A stretch of DNA of 64,000 nucleotides from positions 1 through 64,000 of the forward strand of contig JAGYPA010000009.1 in the NCBI GenBank assembly GCA_018399255.1, written 5' to 3'. The stretch is from Spirochaetales bacterium (lineage in GTDB: Bacteria > Spirochaetota > Spirochaetia > JABMQR01). Under the pieces are notes generated by a model. It did no database searches, was not told where the DNA came from, and saw only the letters and a program-made list of their open reading frames with translations. Shown here in pieces: positions 54,317 to 63,329 of this stretch. The position numbers and the translations under genes are program-made. The stretch's first letter is position 1, and each line of letters opens with the position of its first letter.

Positions 54317-55645
54317 ATGAACCCTGAAAAACCTGAAAATCCGACAAACCTGACAAGAAAACTGCAACTAACACAAAACAACAGACCAATGAAAAACAAC
54401 CGCATTCTGAGAGCTGCCATCGGTATCCTGATAATCCTATCAGCCCTCCCTGTCACCCTGACCGCCAAGGATTTGGAACTGAACGGCATGCTGCGCAGCT
54501 ATACCGGCTTGACTCTGAATCTTGCCAGCCCCGAAATTCTGAAAAACGAACAGACCCTGGACATCTCACTCTCCGGATGGGGAGACATGACCCGGATAGT
54601 CGTCAATCCCTATACCTATATTGATACCGACCTGACCCCCGACATCGGAATAAGAGAAGCCTACATCGACCTGTTCCTCCCTGACCTGGATATTCGCATC
54701 GGCAAACAGGCTATTATATGGGGAGAAGCGGAAGGAGCATTCATAACCGATATCGTTAGCCCCCAGAACATGAGCTCCTATATTCTTGCTGATTTTAAAG
54801 AAATACGTATGGGCATCCCGGCTCTCAGGGCAGATTACTACACCGGCCCCCTAACCATAGAAGGCGTCTGGATACCGGCCTTTGTACCGGCCGTAAAGCC
54901 TGCCCCTGATTCTCTATGGGCTGTGCAGCCCGATATGAGCTGGATTCCGCCGGGAATGACCGTAACCCCCCTGGCCCAACCGGCAGAAATTGACACCACA
55001 CTCAAAAACAGTGAGATATTTGCAAAAGTCAGCTACTTCGGTTCACTATTCAACGCAGAACTGATGGCCGGCTCAGCCTGGGACGATTTTCCCGTTTTCG
55101 TAATCGACCGATCAACCGCCCCGAACATAACAGCCGCCCCCACCTATGAACGCTATACCATCCTTGGCGGCAGCCTCAGCGCAGCAATCGGATCAGTAAT
55201 CGTGCGAAGTGAAGCAGCCGCCTATATAGACCGATCATTCAACACCAGCAATCCCACGGTCTCCAGGGGGATAGAACAGCACAACCAGTTACAGGCCCTT
55301 GTCGGAGCAGACTGGATCCTGTTCGGAGCGCGGATGTCTGCCCAATACATTGTGCAGTATATTGATGGATACAACACCTATATGCTGAACAGCGAGGAAT
55401 TTACCCAGACAGCCACATTTTTAGTGCAGGATACATTTTTCTCGGATACCCTGACAGCCAGATTCTTCGGTTACATCGGCCTTGATCCATTTGATGCCCT
55501 CATTCGACCATCCCTGACCTGGAGCATCGAGGATGGGACGGCTATCACCGCTGGAGCTGAAATATTCCTGGGAGATGATGCCGGAAGGTTCGGACAGTTC
55601 TCAGAAAACTCAATAGGCTACGTCTCACTGAATTGGTTTTTTTAA
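54317..55645 (+). CDS. DUF1302-like outer-membrane beta-barrel protein
   Basis: 442 residues from ATG 54317, chosen for AGAGGAG at 54301-54307. A second start at 54389 stands directly before the signal peptide (ILRAAIGILIILSALPVTLT). The mature protein is rich in amphipathic strands: ELNGMLRSYTGLTLNLASPE, REAYIDLFLPDLDIRIGKQA, GEAEGAFITDIVSPQNMSSY, and a final SIGYVSLNWFF, ending in aromatic residues as outer-membrane proteins do. The IRIGKQAIIWGEA stretch resembles the DUF1302/porin group that accompanies RND pumps and LolA-like proteins. It would be the outer-membrane exit or acceptor of the system (inference). Confidence 0.8.
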   Translation: MNPEKPENPTNLTRKLQLTQNNRPMKNNRILRAAIGILIILSALPVTLTAKDLELNGMLRSYTGLTLNLASPEILKNEQTLDISLSGWGDMTRIVVNPYTYIDTDLTPDIGIREAYIDLFLPDLDIRIGKQAIIWGEAEGAFITDIVSPQNMSSYILADFKEIRMGIPALRADYYTGPLTIEGVWIPAFVPAVKPAPDSLWAVQPDMSWIPPGMTVTPLAQPAEIDTTLKNSEIFAKVSYFGSLFNAELMAGSAWDDFPVFVIDRSTAPNITAAPTYERYTILGGSLSAAIGSVIVRSEAAAYIDRSFNTSNPTVSRGIEQHNQLQALVGADWILFGARMSAQYIVQYIDGYNTYMLNSEEFTQTATFLVQDTFFSDTLTARFFGYIGLDPFDALIRPSLTWSIEDGTAITAGAEIFLGDDAGRFGQFSENSIGYVSLNWFF

Positions 55646-55742
55646 AACGCGGCCTGCATATTTCGATAAATACTGCACAAAATACGTTGTGTTGAAGATC
55701 GGTCTTGAAAAACGGGTTTGAATGGTGTAATCATGGTGTACT

Positions 55743-56324
55743 ATGAACCTGTTCACCATGATTACTATTGCAGTTGCTCTTGCTATGGATGCTTTTGCCG
55801 TCTCCATCGGCACCGGGGCTGCTATTCATAAAATGAGGCTGCGGCATGCACTGCGGGTTGGGTTTTTTTTCGGGACGTTCCAGGCGATAATGCCGGTATT
55901 TGGTTGGAGTCTCGGCCAGCTTGCCGCGGAATATATCGAACGTTATGATCACTGGATAGCTTTCGGCCTTTTAAGTTTTATAGGCCTGAAAATGATTATT
56001 GAAGCCCGAGATCCGCTTACTGAGTGTGAGGATGAAGAGGTCCGTGATCCGCTGAATCTTTATATTCTAATAGTTCTTTCATTTGCGACCAGTATTGATG
56101 CTGCCGTTGTTGGTGTAACCCTCTCTTTTCTACAGATTTCGATAATTCTTCCAATTTTGATTATCGGGGTTGTCACATTTGCTTTCTCTTTCAGCGGAAT
56201 GTATATTGGTATGTTTATTTGCGACAGAGGAAGCGATTCTTTTACTATATGGATTGAGAGAGCAGGAGGGATTGTCCTCATAGGGATAGGTCTGAAAATT
56301 CTGGTAGAGCATTTGACATGTTAA
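55743..56324 (+). CDS. mntP: Manganese efflux pump, MntP family
   Basis: 193 residues with six transmembrane helices in two related halves. Each half has the conserved Asp of the family: Asp16 in AMDAFAVSIGTG and Asp119 in SIDAAVVGVTL. A short acidic cytoplasmic loop (ECEDEEVRDPL) separates them. MntP exports Mn2+ to prevent toxicity. I saw no yybP-ykoY riboswitch in the 97 bases upstream. A good terminator follows. Base composition is more AT-rich than in the pump operon before it. Confidence 0.9.
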   Translation: MNLFTMITIAVALAMDAFAVSIGTGAAIHKMRLRHALRVGFFFGTFQAIMPVFGWSLGQLAAEYIERYDHWIAFGLLSFIGLKMIIEARDPLTECEDEEVRDPLNLYILIVLSFATSIDAAVVGVTLSFLQISIILPILIIGVVTFAFSFSGMYIGMFICDRGSDSFTIWIERAGGIVLIGIGLKILVEHLTC

Positions 56325-56366
56325 GAAAACGATTGAAAAAAGGGACCGAAATACTTGTTAGATAAG

Positions 56367-56404
56367 AAAATACTATTATTGATTTTTCTTAGTAGTATTT
56401 TTTC
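56367..56404 (+). terminator. Intrinsic terminator after mntP
   Basis: AAAATACTA at 56367-56375 pairs with TAGTATTTT at 56393-56401, with further T residues to 56404. The AT-rich stem is modest but the T run is good. Confidence 0.6.
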
Positions 56405-56510
56405 ATATAGAAAGTTTATTAAATCCATATTATAATTAAAATTAACAGGGTTGATATGTAATTTTTCAACGGTCTTTTAGACATTTTGATAATTACAAAT
56501 AGGGGGATAT

Positions 56511-57380
56511 ATGTCAGAAAAAACAATACCAACCAAACTCTTTGGAAATACCGGACATGAAAGCACCAGGACTATTTTCGGTGCTGCAGCCTTTTCTCAA
56601 GTAACCCAGTATGAAGCAGATGTTACCTTGGAATTGCTGCAAACTTATGGAGTCAATCATATTGATACCGCTCGCAGTTATGGTGATGCTGAATTGAGGA
56701 TAGGACCCTGGATGAAGAAAGAGCGTATGAATTTTTTTCTGGCAACCAAAACGGGAATGAGAACTAAGCAAGAAGCATTGGATGAACTGAAACAGTCTCT
56801 GGACAGGCTTCAAACAGATTATATCGATCTTTGGCAGTTCCACTTTCTGGTCGATGAGCAAGAATGGGAAACTGCAATGAGCGCAAATGGTGTATTGGAA
56901 GCCGCACTGGAAGCAAAAAGACAAGACTTGATTCGTTTTATTGGTGTAACCGGTCATGAATTAGCTGCTCCAACCATGCATATCAGGAGTTTGGAAAAAT
57001 ATCCTTTTGATTCCGTGCTTTTCCCCTATAACTATGTATTGATGAAAAACAGCAGTTATGCCGAATCAGTTCGAAGATTAATGCATATTTGTGCTGATAG
57101 AGGTATAGCTGTTCAGACAATAAAATCAATTGCCAGAGGGCCTGTTGAACCAGAAAGAAAAAGGTATGCCCCATGGTATGATCCGCTGGATTCTGAATCA
57201 GCAATTCAAAAAGCAGTACATTGGGTTTTGAAAAATGATCAGGTATTTCTGAATACAGTTTCAGATATCAATTTGCTTCCACTGGTGCTGAAATCTGCTA
57301 GTGAATATCAAATTGGACCTGAGGACAATGAAATGGAGGTTCTCCTGGACACAGAAAAAATAAAGCCTCTGTTTTTATAA
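56511..57380 (+). CDS. Aldo/keto reductase family oxidoreductase
   Basis: 289 residues of (alpha/beta)8 type. The catalytic tetrad is complete: Asp52 and Tyr57 in HIDTARSYGDAELRIG, Lys80 in FLATKTGMRT and His111 in WQFHFL. These enzymes reduce carbonyls with NADPH. No C-terminal ferredoxin extension is present. A GGGGGATAT sequence precedes ATG 56511. The gene stands alone between a terminator and a transposase remnant and is AT-rich. Confidence 0.9.
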   Translation: MSEKTIPTKLFGNTGHESTRTIFGAAAFSQVTQYEADVTLELLQTYGVNHIDTARSYGDAELRIGPWMKKERMNFFLATKTGMRTKQEALDELKQSLDRLQTDYIDLWQFHFLVDEQEWETAMSANGVLEAALEAKRQDLIRFIGVTGHELAAPTMHIRSLEKYPFDSVLFPYNYVLMKNSSYAESVRRLMHICADRGIAVQTIKSIARGPVEPERKRYAPWYDPLDSESAIQKAVHWVLKNDQVFLNTVSDINLLPLVLKSASEYQIGPEDNEMEVLLDTEKIKPLFL

Positions 57381-57442
57381 AAAAAAATAAAAAAATTCTG
57401 AAAAATTGAATTTTTTCCCCTTTTTCCTGAGTATTAATATAT

Positions 57443-57468
57443 AAAGCTTAGAAAAAATACTAAGCTTT
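57443..57468. repeat. Perfect hairpin at the transposase 5' flank
   Basis: AAAGCTTAG at 57443-57451 pairs with CTAAGCTTT at 57460-57468 around an 8-base A-rich loop, 27 bases before the transposase start. It may be the aldo/keto reductase terminator or part of the element's end. I could not find a matching right end. Confidence 0.5.
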
Positions 57469-57494
57469 CATATTTTTATGTCCAGGAGATTAAA

Positions 57495-58625
57495 ATGAAA
57501 AACCCCCCATTCTGTCCCAATCCTCACTGTTCTCTTCACGATGAAGATATAGTGAAAAAACTCAGCAAACACAAAAAACAAATATTTCAAAAATTCGGGA
57601 CTCGAAACACTGAAGCATTCGGTAAAGTCCAGCGCTTCCGCTGCACCGACTGCGGCTGCACCTTCAGTGAACAGACCTTCAGCCTCGACTACTACGCCAA
57701 ACGCGTCGTCGATTACCAGGAACTCGAGCTGCTCGCAAATGCTTCCACCGGTCTCCGTGCCTCCGCCCGCCACCTCAAATGTTCTACCAATACCGTCTCC
57801 AACCGCCTTATGCGCTTGAGCCGCCAGCATATAGCCGCCAATGCCGAGATCCTGGAAAACCATGTCCTTAAGGAAGACCTCGCTCTCGACGGCTTCGAAT
57901 CCAAAACCCTCAGCAACTACCATCCCAATAACATCAATATCGTCGCCGGCTCCGATTCCCAGTTCGTCTATGGAGCCTCCTTTACCCAGCTCAACCGCAA
58001 GGGCCGCATGACCAAGGAGCAGAAGGTCAGGGCTAGCGAGCTTAAAAATCAGGAACCCCAGCCCTTCTACAAGCAGCAGGAGGCTATCCAGATCCTCGCC
58101 CTCCAGGTTGACCGGGTAATCCTGACCCCGAAACAAAGCTCACCGTCTTCTCCGATGAGCATCTTGCCTACCGGAGCCTATTGCCGGCATCCATGCCCAG
58201 GTTACCCATAAGACCATCAGCTCCAAGGATCCCCATCACCCGTATGAATCCCTGTTTTCGGTCAGCTACATGGACCGCGAGTTCCGCAAAGGACCTCAAA
58301 GGAGCACGGCAGGAAGACCGTCTGCTTTAGAAACGTCAATGCCCAGCTCAGGCGCATGCACAGCTATCTGTTTTACCATAACTATCTGGAAACGGTTCCG
58401 CATCAACAATCCGGTGACGATGAAGCACTACCGTCGTACCACCGGGCCGGTATCGATGAGCAGGCGGTGAAGAAGGCGACAACCAAGATATACACCCGCA
58501 GGAAGTTCTTCAGCCATGTGCGGACGAAGCTGACCTGGTTCGAGCAGCTGGTCTGGATGCGTCTGTTGAAGAATCCGGAGGTGCCGACAGCAATGTACCT
58601 GCCAAGGTTCCTCACCTGTTACTGA
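57495..58625 (+). pseudogene. Zinc-ribbon DDE transposase (IS1-like), frameshifted
   Basis: The first 210 codons are open: FCPNPHCSLHDEDI and RFRCTDCGCTFSEQTFS form a zinc ribbon with CPxxxC and CxxC pairs, then a helical helix-turn-helix region (ASARHLKCSTNTVSNRLMRL) and LALDGFESK with a likely first catalytic Asp. After about 58130 coding continues in other frames: VFSDEHLAYRSLLPGIHAQV (second Asp), PYESLFSVSYMDREFRK, MHSYLFYHNYLE and KFFSHVRTKLTWFEQLVWMR, to TGA 58623-58625. Around three indels inactivate it. The gene is much more GC-rich than its AT-rich neighbours, so it arrived from elsewhere in this or a similar genome. Confidence 0.8.
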
Positions 58626-58702
58626 GAGAGAATGGCTTGCAAAACTCAGAAGGCTTCCCTTTTCTCAACAAAAAGGCAATTTATTGGGGTGATGGTTGTA
58701 AT

Positions 58703-60064
58703 CTATACATATCCTTGGTCTATCATGGCCTCAGCCACGCGAACGAATCCGGCAATGTTTGCTCCGTCAACATAGTTGCCTTTAGTACTGTATCTTTCTG
58801 AGCTTTCAAGACAAAGTCCATGGATTCTCTTCATTATGTTTTTGAGTTCGCTGTCAACCTTACTTCTTGTCCACAATAATCTTGCACTATTTTGAGACAT
58901 TTCAAGACCTGATACAGCTACACCGCCTGCATTGGTTGCTTTGGCCGGTCCATATAATATTCCTTTGTCTATGAACAGATTTACTCCTTCTTCAGTGGTC
59001 GGCATATTTGCACCTTCTGCAACAAGAAGAACTCCATTTGCTAGCAGATTTTGAGCATCCTTCTCATTAATTTCATTCTGAGTTGCACAAGGAAAAGCGC
59101 AGTCAGCGGGGATAGCCCAAAGTGGATTATAGTCACGACTAAATTCCACTGGGTAATAGTGAGCATGTTTATATTTTTCAATATATTCGGCAATACGACC
59201 TCGTCTGATATTTTTTAACTGCATAATGAAATCAAGTTTCTCCCGATCTATTCCATAAGGATCATGAATAAATCCATTTGAATCTGAGAAAGTTAATACT
59301 TTAGCTCCTAATTCAAGAAGTTTTTCAGCAGTGTAAAGGGCTACGTTACCAGAACCTGAAATCAAACAGTTTTTTCCCTCAAGAGTGTCGCTTCGTGTTT
59401 CAAGCATATTTTGAGAAAAATAAATAAGACCATAACCAGTAGCTTCAGGGCGAATGTTTGACCCTCCCCATTCAAGACCTTTGCCAGTCAGTACTCCAGT
59501 AAACTGATTTTTTATACGCTTGTACTGACCAAACATGAATCCTATTTCTCGTCCGCCAACCCCGATATCACCAGCGGGTATGTCAGTATTCTCTCCAATA
59601 TGGCGATATAATTCTGTCATAAAGCTTTGACAAAATCGCATAACTTCCAAGTCGCTTTTTCCTTTTGGATTGAAATCTGACCCACCTTTACCTCCGCCTA
59701 AGCTTAATCCGGTAAGGCTGTTTTTAAAAACCTGCTCAAAAGCAAGGAATTTCATAATACTTTGATTAACTGAGGCATGAAACCTGAGTCCCCCCTTATA
59801 AGGACCAAGTGCACTGCTCATCTCAACTCTGAATCCACGATTAATTTGTAATTCTTCAGCATCATCTACCCAGGGAACTCTGAAAGTTATAATTCTTTCA
59901 GGTTCAACCATTCGATCGAGAATTTTGTGATAACGAAATTCCGGATAAGCGTCAACAACATGTTCTAAGGAGTGTAGAACTTCATGAACTGCTTGGTGAA
60001 ATTCTGCTTCGCCTGGGTTTTTCTGGGTTACTTGCGAGTAAATCTCATTAGCTATGCTTTGCAT
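58703..60064 (-). CDS. gdhA: NADP-type glutamate dehydrogenase
   Basis: 453 residues, the usual length for a hexameric bacterial GdhA. Motifs: KGGLRFHASVNQSIMKFLAF and LGGGKGGSDFNPKG (catalytic Lys and glutamate-binding region), PAGDIGVGGREIGFMFGQYK, the nucleotide-binding SGSGNVALYTAEKL, and EGANMPTTEEGVNLF. It interconverts 2-oxoglutarate plus ammonia and glutamate in the cytoplasm, normally for ammonia assimilation with NADPH. A long AT-rich region lies upstream. The gene is monocistronic. Confidence 0.95.
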   Translation of the reverse strand: MQSIANEIYSQVTQKNPGEAEFHQAVHEVLHSLEHVVDAYPEFRYHKILDRMVEPERIITFRVPWVDDAEELQINRGFRVEMSSALGPYKGGLRFHASVNQSIMKFLAFEQVFKNSLTGLSLGGGKGGSDFNPKGKSDLEVMRFCQSFMTELYRHIGENTDIPAGDIGVGGREIGFMFGQYKRIKNQFTGVLTGKGLEWGGSNIRPEATGYGLIYFSQNMLETRSDTLEGKNCLISGSGNVALYTAEKLLELGAKVLTFSDSNGFIHDPYGIDREKLDFIMQLKNIRRGRIAEYIEKYKHAHYYPVEFSRDYNPLWAIPADCAFPCATQNEINEKDAQNLLANGVLLVAEGANMPTTEEGVNLFIDKGILYGPAKATNAGGVAVSGLEMSQNSARLLWTRSKVDSELKNIMKRIHGLCLESSERYSTKGNYVDGANIAGFVRVAEAMIDQGYV

Positions 60065-60609
60065 ACATACCTCTTTTTATTAAAGATTGGGATGTTACTA
60101 TAGACAGAAATGTCGTAAATAGTCAATTTAATACTCCAGTAAATAGCAAAAAATATGCATATAAATACAAAAAAAATGTTTTCTATTTTTATAGTAATTA
60201 AGAGTTTATGTTTGAATGGGTTTGGAATTATATAATGTAAGTATTTATTATATATATTAATAAAAATTTCGTTAAAACTCAGTGAATGGGTGAATATCTG
60301 TAGATTACCTAAATTTGTGGATTAATTAATATTTACATAAATATGTAAAAAGATGCATAAAAAAATATAAAAAAAGAATGAGTTGCGAAAAAAGATAATC
60401 AATGCAACAAAATATTAATAGTGGATGACATCCCCACGGGGATCAAATATGTTAAAAACACGGTTGATGAAAGTTCATGAACTAATTGCACAGTAAGTAA
60501 ATACTGAGGAAAAAAGTTCATGAACCATAAAACAATAAAAAAATCATTATAATTCTTGCTCAGTGATAGATGTAGGGAATTCAGCCGTCAACTGTTTCAG
60601 GAACATTAA
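60065..60609. other. AT-rich intergenic region with two GTTCATGAAC palindromes
   Basis: 545 bases with no gene. It includes the gdhA promoter region and is among the most AT-rich stretches of the window. Two identical perfect palindromes GTTCATGAAC occur at 60473-60482 and 60516-60525, 43 bp apart centre to centre (about four helical turns), plus ATCCCC-AC-GGGGAT at 60430-60443. They may be regulator sites. Confidence 0.55.
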
Positions 60610-61074
60610 TCAATGTACGTGTCCGTGATCCAGTTCTTCAGTAGAGGCCTCCCTCACCCCCTCAACCGAAACAGAAAAATTCAGTGCCCTGCCTGCTAAA
60701 GGATGATTGCCATCTAATGTCACAGACTCACCCTCAACCGAAGTAACCGAAAAAACTAGCGTACCCCCCTCAGGATCACTTGCCTGAACCTGCATTCCCA
60801 GACGAATATCCGTACCATCCTGGAACTGACTCTTCTCCACCGAAATAACACGTTTATCATCATATTCACCATAACCATCCGCAGGTGCTACAGCAACCTC
60901 CAAAGAATCCCCCGCTTGCTTACCCTCTAAAGCCCTTTCAAGACCCGGAATAATCATCCCATTACCAAAAATAAACTGAAGAGGATCCTTTCCCTCGGAA
61001 GAATCAAGAAGCAACCCATCATCATCCTTCAGCGAATAGTGCATACTGACTACCAAATCTTTTGCAACCTTCAT
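60610..61074 (-). CDS. slyD: FKBP-type peptidyl-prolyl isomerase, SlyD-like
   Basis: 154 residues from ATG 61074, with GAGGTG seven bases upstream; a longer reading would add a Cys/Phe-rich stretch with no ribosome binding site. The FKBP part is HYSLKDDDGLLLDSS, DPLQFIFGNGMIIPGLERAL; the insert-in-flap domain follows (AVAPADGYGEYDDKRVISVE), then NHPLAGRALNFSVSVEGVRE. This is the SlyD layout: a prolyl isomerase and chaperone. The tail is short but keeps a His pair (DHGHVH) that could bind nickel weakly. Confidence 0.92.
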   Translation of the reverse strand: MKVAKDLVVSMHYSLKDDDGLLLDSSEGKDPLQFIFGNGMIIPGLERALEGKQAGDSLEVAVAPADGYGEYDDKRVISVEKSQFQDGTDIRLGMQVQASDPEGGTLVFSVTSVEGESVTLDGNHPLAGRALNFSVSVEGVREASTEELDHGHVH

Positions 61075-61547
61075 ATAAAAACACCTCAAAAAAATAGATT
61101 TGATCAATGAATCACAATCCCTGGAAAAAAATGCACACCCGCAGCCTGCACCAGAATCCGAAAGCTGGATGCCACCAAAGGACAAAGCCCGCAGGACAAA
61201 AGCCGAAAGGAAAAACAAAGCCAGATACTACTACATAGAACCTGAAAAAGCAGAAACAAAGATCATATGCCCTATAACATAATAAAAAAATAGATAAAAG
61301 GAAACTCATCCAACAGAGAGTGATAAACACACAGTAAATACAACAGCAGCAGAGTTTTAAGCAACAGCGACAACGCGATTCACAAAACAGATACAACCAT
61401 CAGCACCCGAAAAACTATAGTCAAAAAATGATATGCGTGCTAAACAGTAATACAGCATGCAATCAAGACCATTCACCCCGTATAACACAAAAAATACTAT
61501 ACCCATATGGAAGCAGAAACAGCGAAACACAGGAGAAAAGAACCCCC
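61075..61547. other. Intergenic, A-rich on the plus strand, no convincing gene
   Basis: 473 bases between divergent slyD and ABC exporter genes. The plus strand is strongly A-rich. Open stretches on both strands exist but look like composition effects. An AGGAG ribosome binding site for the ABC gene lies at about 61531-61535. Confidence 0.5.
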
Positions 61548-63329
61548 ATGCTAAAGCTCCTTAAAAACCTCAGACCCTACACCCTCTCAGTAATACTGAT
61601 AAGCATATTAGTATTTGCCAGAGCCATCGCAGAACTGTTCCTGCCCACCCTGATGGCAGAAATAGTCGATATAGGCATAGTAACCGGCAATATCCCCTTC
61701 ATCTGGAAAACAGGAGGAATAATGCTGCTCGTAACACTGGCAGGATCACTCAGCGCTGTGGCGTCAAGCTACATATCAGCCCGCACAGCCAGCGGATTCA
61801 GCCGTGACGTCAGACGCAAAGTCTTTCATCGAGTAGAATCCTTCTCCCTCAATGCATTTGACGAAATCGGTACCGCATCAATGATAACCCGGACCACGAA
61901 TGACATTACTCAAGTACAGAACACCGTTGTAATGATGCTGCGCATGATGCTGTATGCCCCGATGATGGCAATCGGCGGCATCGTCATGGCCATATCAAAA
62001 GATCCCCCACTATCAATCCTGCTCGTCGTTGTAATACCCCTGATTGCAGGAGTCATAGCACTCATAGCATCAAAAGGACTTCCGCTGTTTACTCAGATTC
62101 AGAAAAAAATTGACAACCTCACCCTGGTGCTTCGTGAAAGCTTGACGGGAGTCCGCGTAATACGAGCCTTCAACAAGAAAAACCATGATGCACAGCGATT
62201 TGACAACGCCAACCGAAGCTTGACCGAAACTGCAGTAAAAGTAAACAAACTCATGGCGGGCATGATGCCCCTGATGATGCTGATATTCAACTTCACCACC
62301 ATAGCCGTAATCTGGTTCGGAAGCCTGCGCATAGAAAGCGGAGAAATGCTTATAGGCGATCTGATGGCCTTCATTCAATATATCATGCACATAATGTTCT
62401 CTCTTGTCATGGTAACCATGATGTTCATAATGATCCCTCGGGCAGCCGTATCAGCAGTCCGTATCAATCAAATACTGGATAAAGAACCCGACATTACAGA
62501 CCCTGATCCCGCTGAAATATCAGAACCGGAAACGGCCGGACATGAAGCCCAAGGAACAGCGCAAACCACTGGAAAACCAGAAGGACACGGCAAAATTGAA
62601 TTCAAGAATGTATCATTTCGCTACCATGGAGCGGAGGAACCCGCAGTTTGTGACATCAGCTTTACCGCAGAGCCAGGAAAACTTACCGCGATTATTGGAG
62701 GAACAGGATCCGGAAAATCAACCATTATCAACCTGATCCCCAGATTCTATGATGTGTATTCAGGCTCCATTACTATAGACGGCAGAAATATTCGCAGCAT
62801 GCTTCAAAAAGACCTTCGCAGAAAAATCGGCCTGACAGCTCAGAAGTCGGTCCTGTTTTCTGGAACAGCAGCCGATAATATCCGGTTTGGAGACCCCTCA
62901 CTCCCAATTGAATCCGTAAAGCAGGCAGCAGCCTCAGCCCAGGCCGACGGATTTATCGAAGAAATGACCAATGCCTATGATGCTGAAATATCTCAAGGTG
63001 GTGCAAATGTATCAGGAGGCCAGAAACAGCGAATAGCCATAGCTCGAGCACTCGCCTGCAAACGGGAAATTTACCTGTTTGATGACAGCTTTTCAGCGCT
63101 GGACTTCAAAACAGAAGCTGCAATACGCAAAACCATCCGCAGAAACACAGAACATGCCGCAGTACTAATTGTTTCTCAACGAATAAGTTCCGTAATGCAG
63201 GCTGACAACATTATTGTCATGGATGATGGGAAAATAGTCGGGCAGGGCAGGCACCGCGAGCTTTTAAAAACCTGTCCAGTATACCGGGAAATTGCAGCCT
63301 CGCAGCTGAGCGAGGAGGAACTTGCATGA
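61548..63329 (+). CDS. ABC exporter half-transporter, degenerate-site subunit
   Basis: 593 residues from ATG 61548 (AGGAG upstream; longer in-frame starts lack one). Six transmembrane helices span about residues 10-330, followed by a linker rich in Glu/Pro and an ATPase domain: Walker A GGTGSGKST, signature VSGGQKQR, and Walker B IYLFDDSFSALD with Asp in place of the catalytic Glu; the H-loop position is Gln (IVSQR) instead of His. This is a degenerate site, as in the first subunit of heterodimeric exporters. The stop overlaps the next gene's start (ATGA). Confidence 0.92.
   Translation: MLKLLKNLRPYTLSVILISILVFARAIAELFLPTLMAEIVDIGIVTGNIPFIWKTGGIMLLVTLAGSLSAVASSYISARTASGFSRDVRRKVFHRVESFSLNAFDEIGTASMITRTTNDITQVQNTVVMMLRMMLYAPMMAIGGIVMAISKDPPLSILLVVVIPLIAGVIALIASKGLPLFTQIQKKIDNLTLVLRESLTGVRVIRAFNKKNHDAQRFDNANRSLTETAVKVNKLMAGMMPLMMLIFNFTTIAVIWFGSLRIESGEMLIGDLMAFIQYIMHIMFSLVMVTMMFIMIPRAAVSAVRINQILDKEPDITDPDPAEISEPETAGHEAQGTAQTTGKPEGHGKIEFKNVSFRYHGAEEPAVCDISFTAEPGKLTAIIGGTGSGKSTIINLIPRFYDVYSGSITIDGRNIRSMLQKDLRRKIGLTAQKSVLFSGTAADNIRFGDPSLPIESVKQAAASAQADGFIEEMTNAYDAEISQGGANVSGGQKQRIAIARALACKREIYLFDDSFSALDFKTEAAIRKTIRRNTEHAAVLIVSQRISSVMQADNIIVMDDGKIVGQGRHRELLKTCPVYREIAASQLSEEELA

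Noticed and set aside
61100-61282. Plus-strand 60-codon frame before the ABC exporter
   Set aside because: TTG start, no ribosome binding site, low-complexity Lys/Glu/Pro content matching the local base bias.
61112-61396. Minus-strand frame encoding a Cys/Phe-rich 94-residue protein
   Set aside because: It lies in an A-rich tract whose complement automatically gives Phe, Cys and Leu codons; no ribosome binding site and no recognisable fold.
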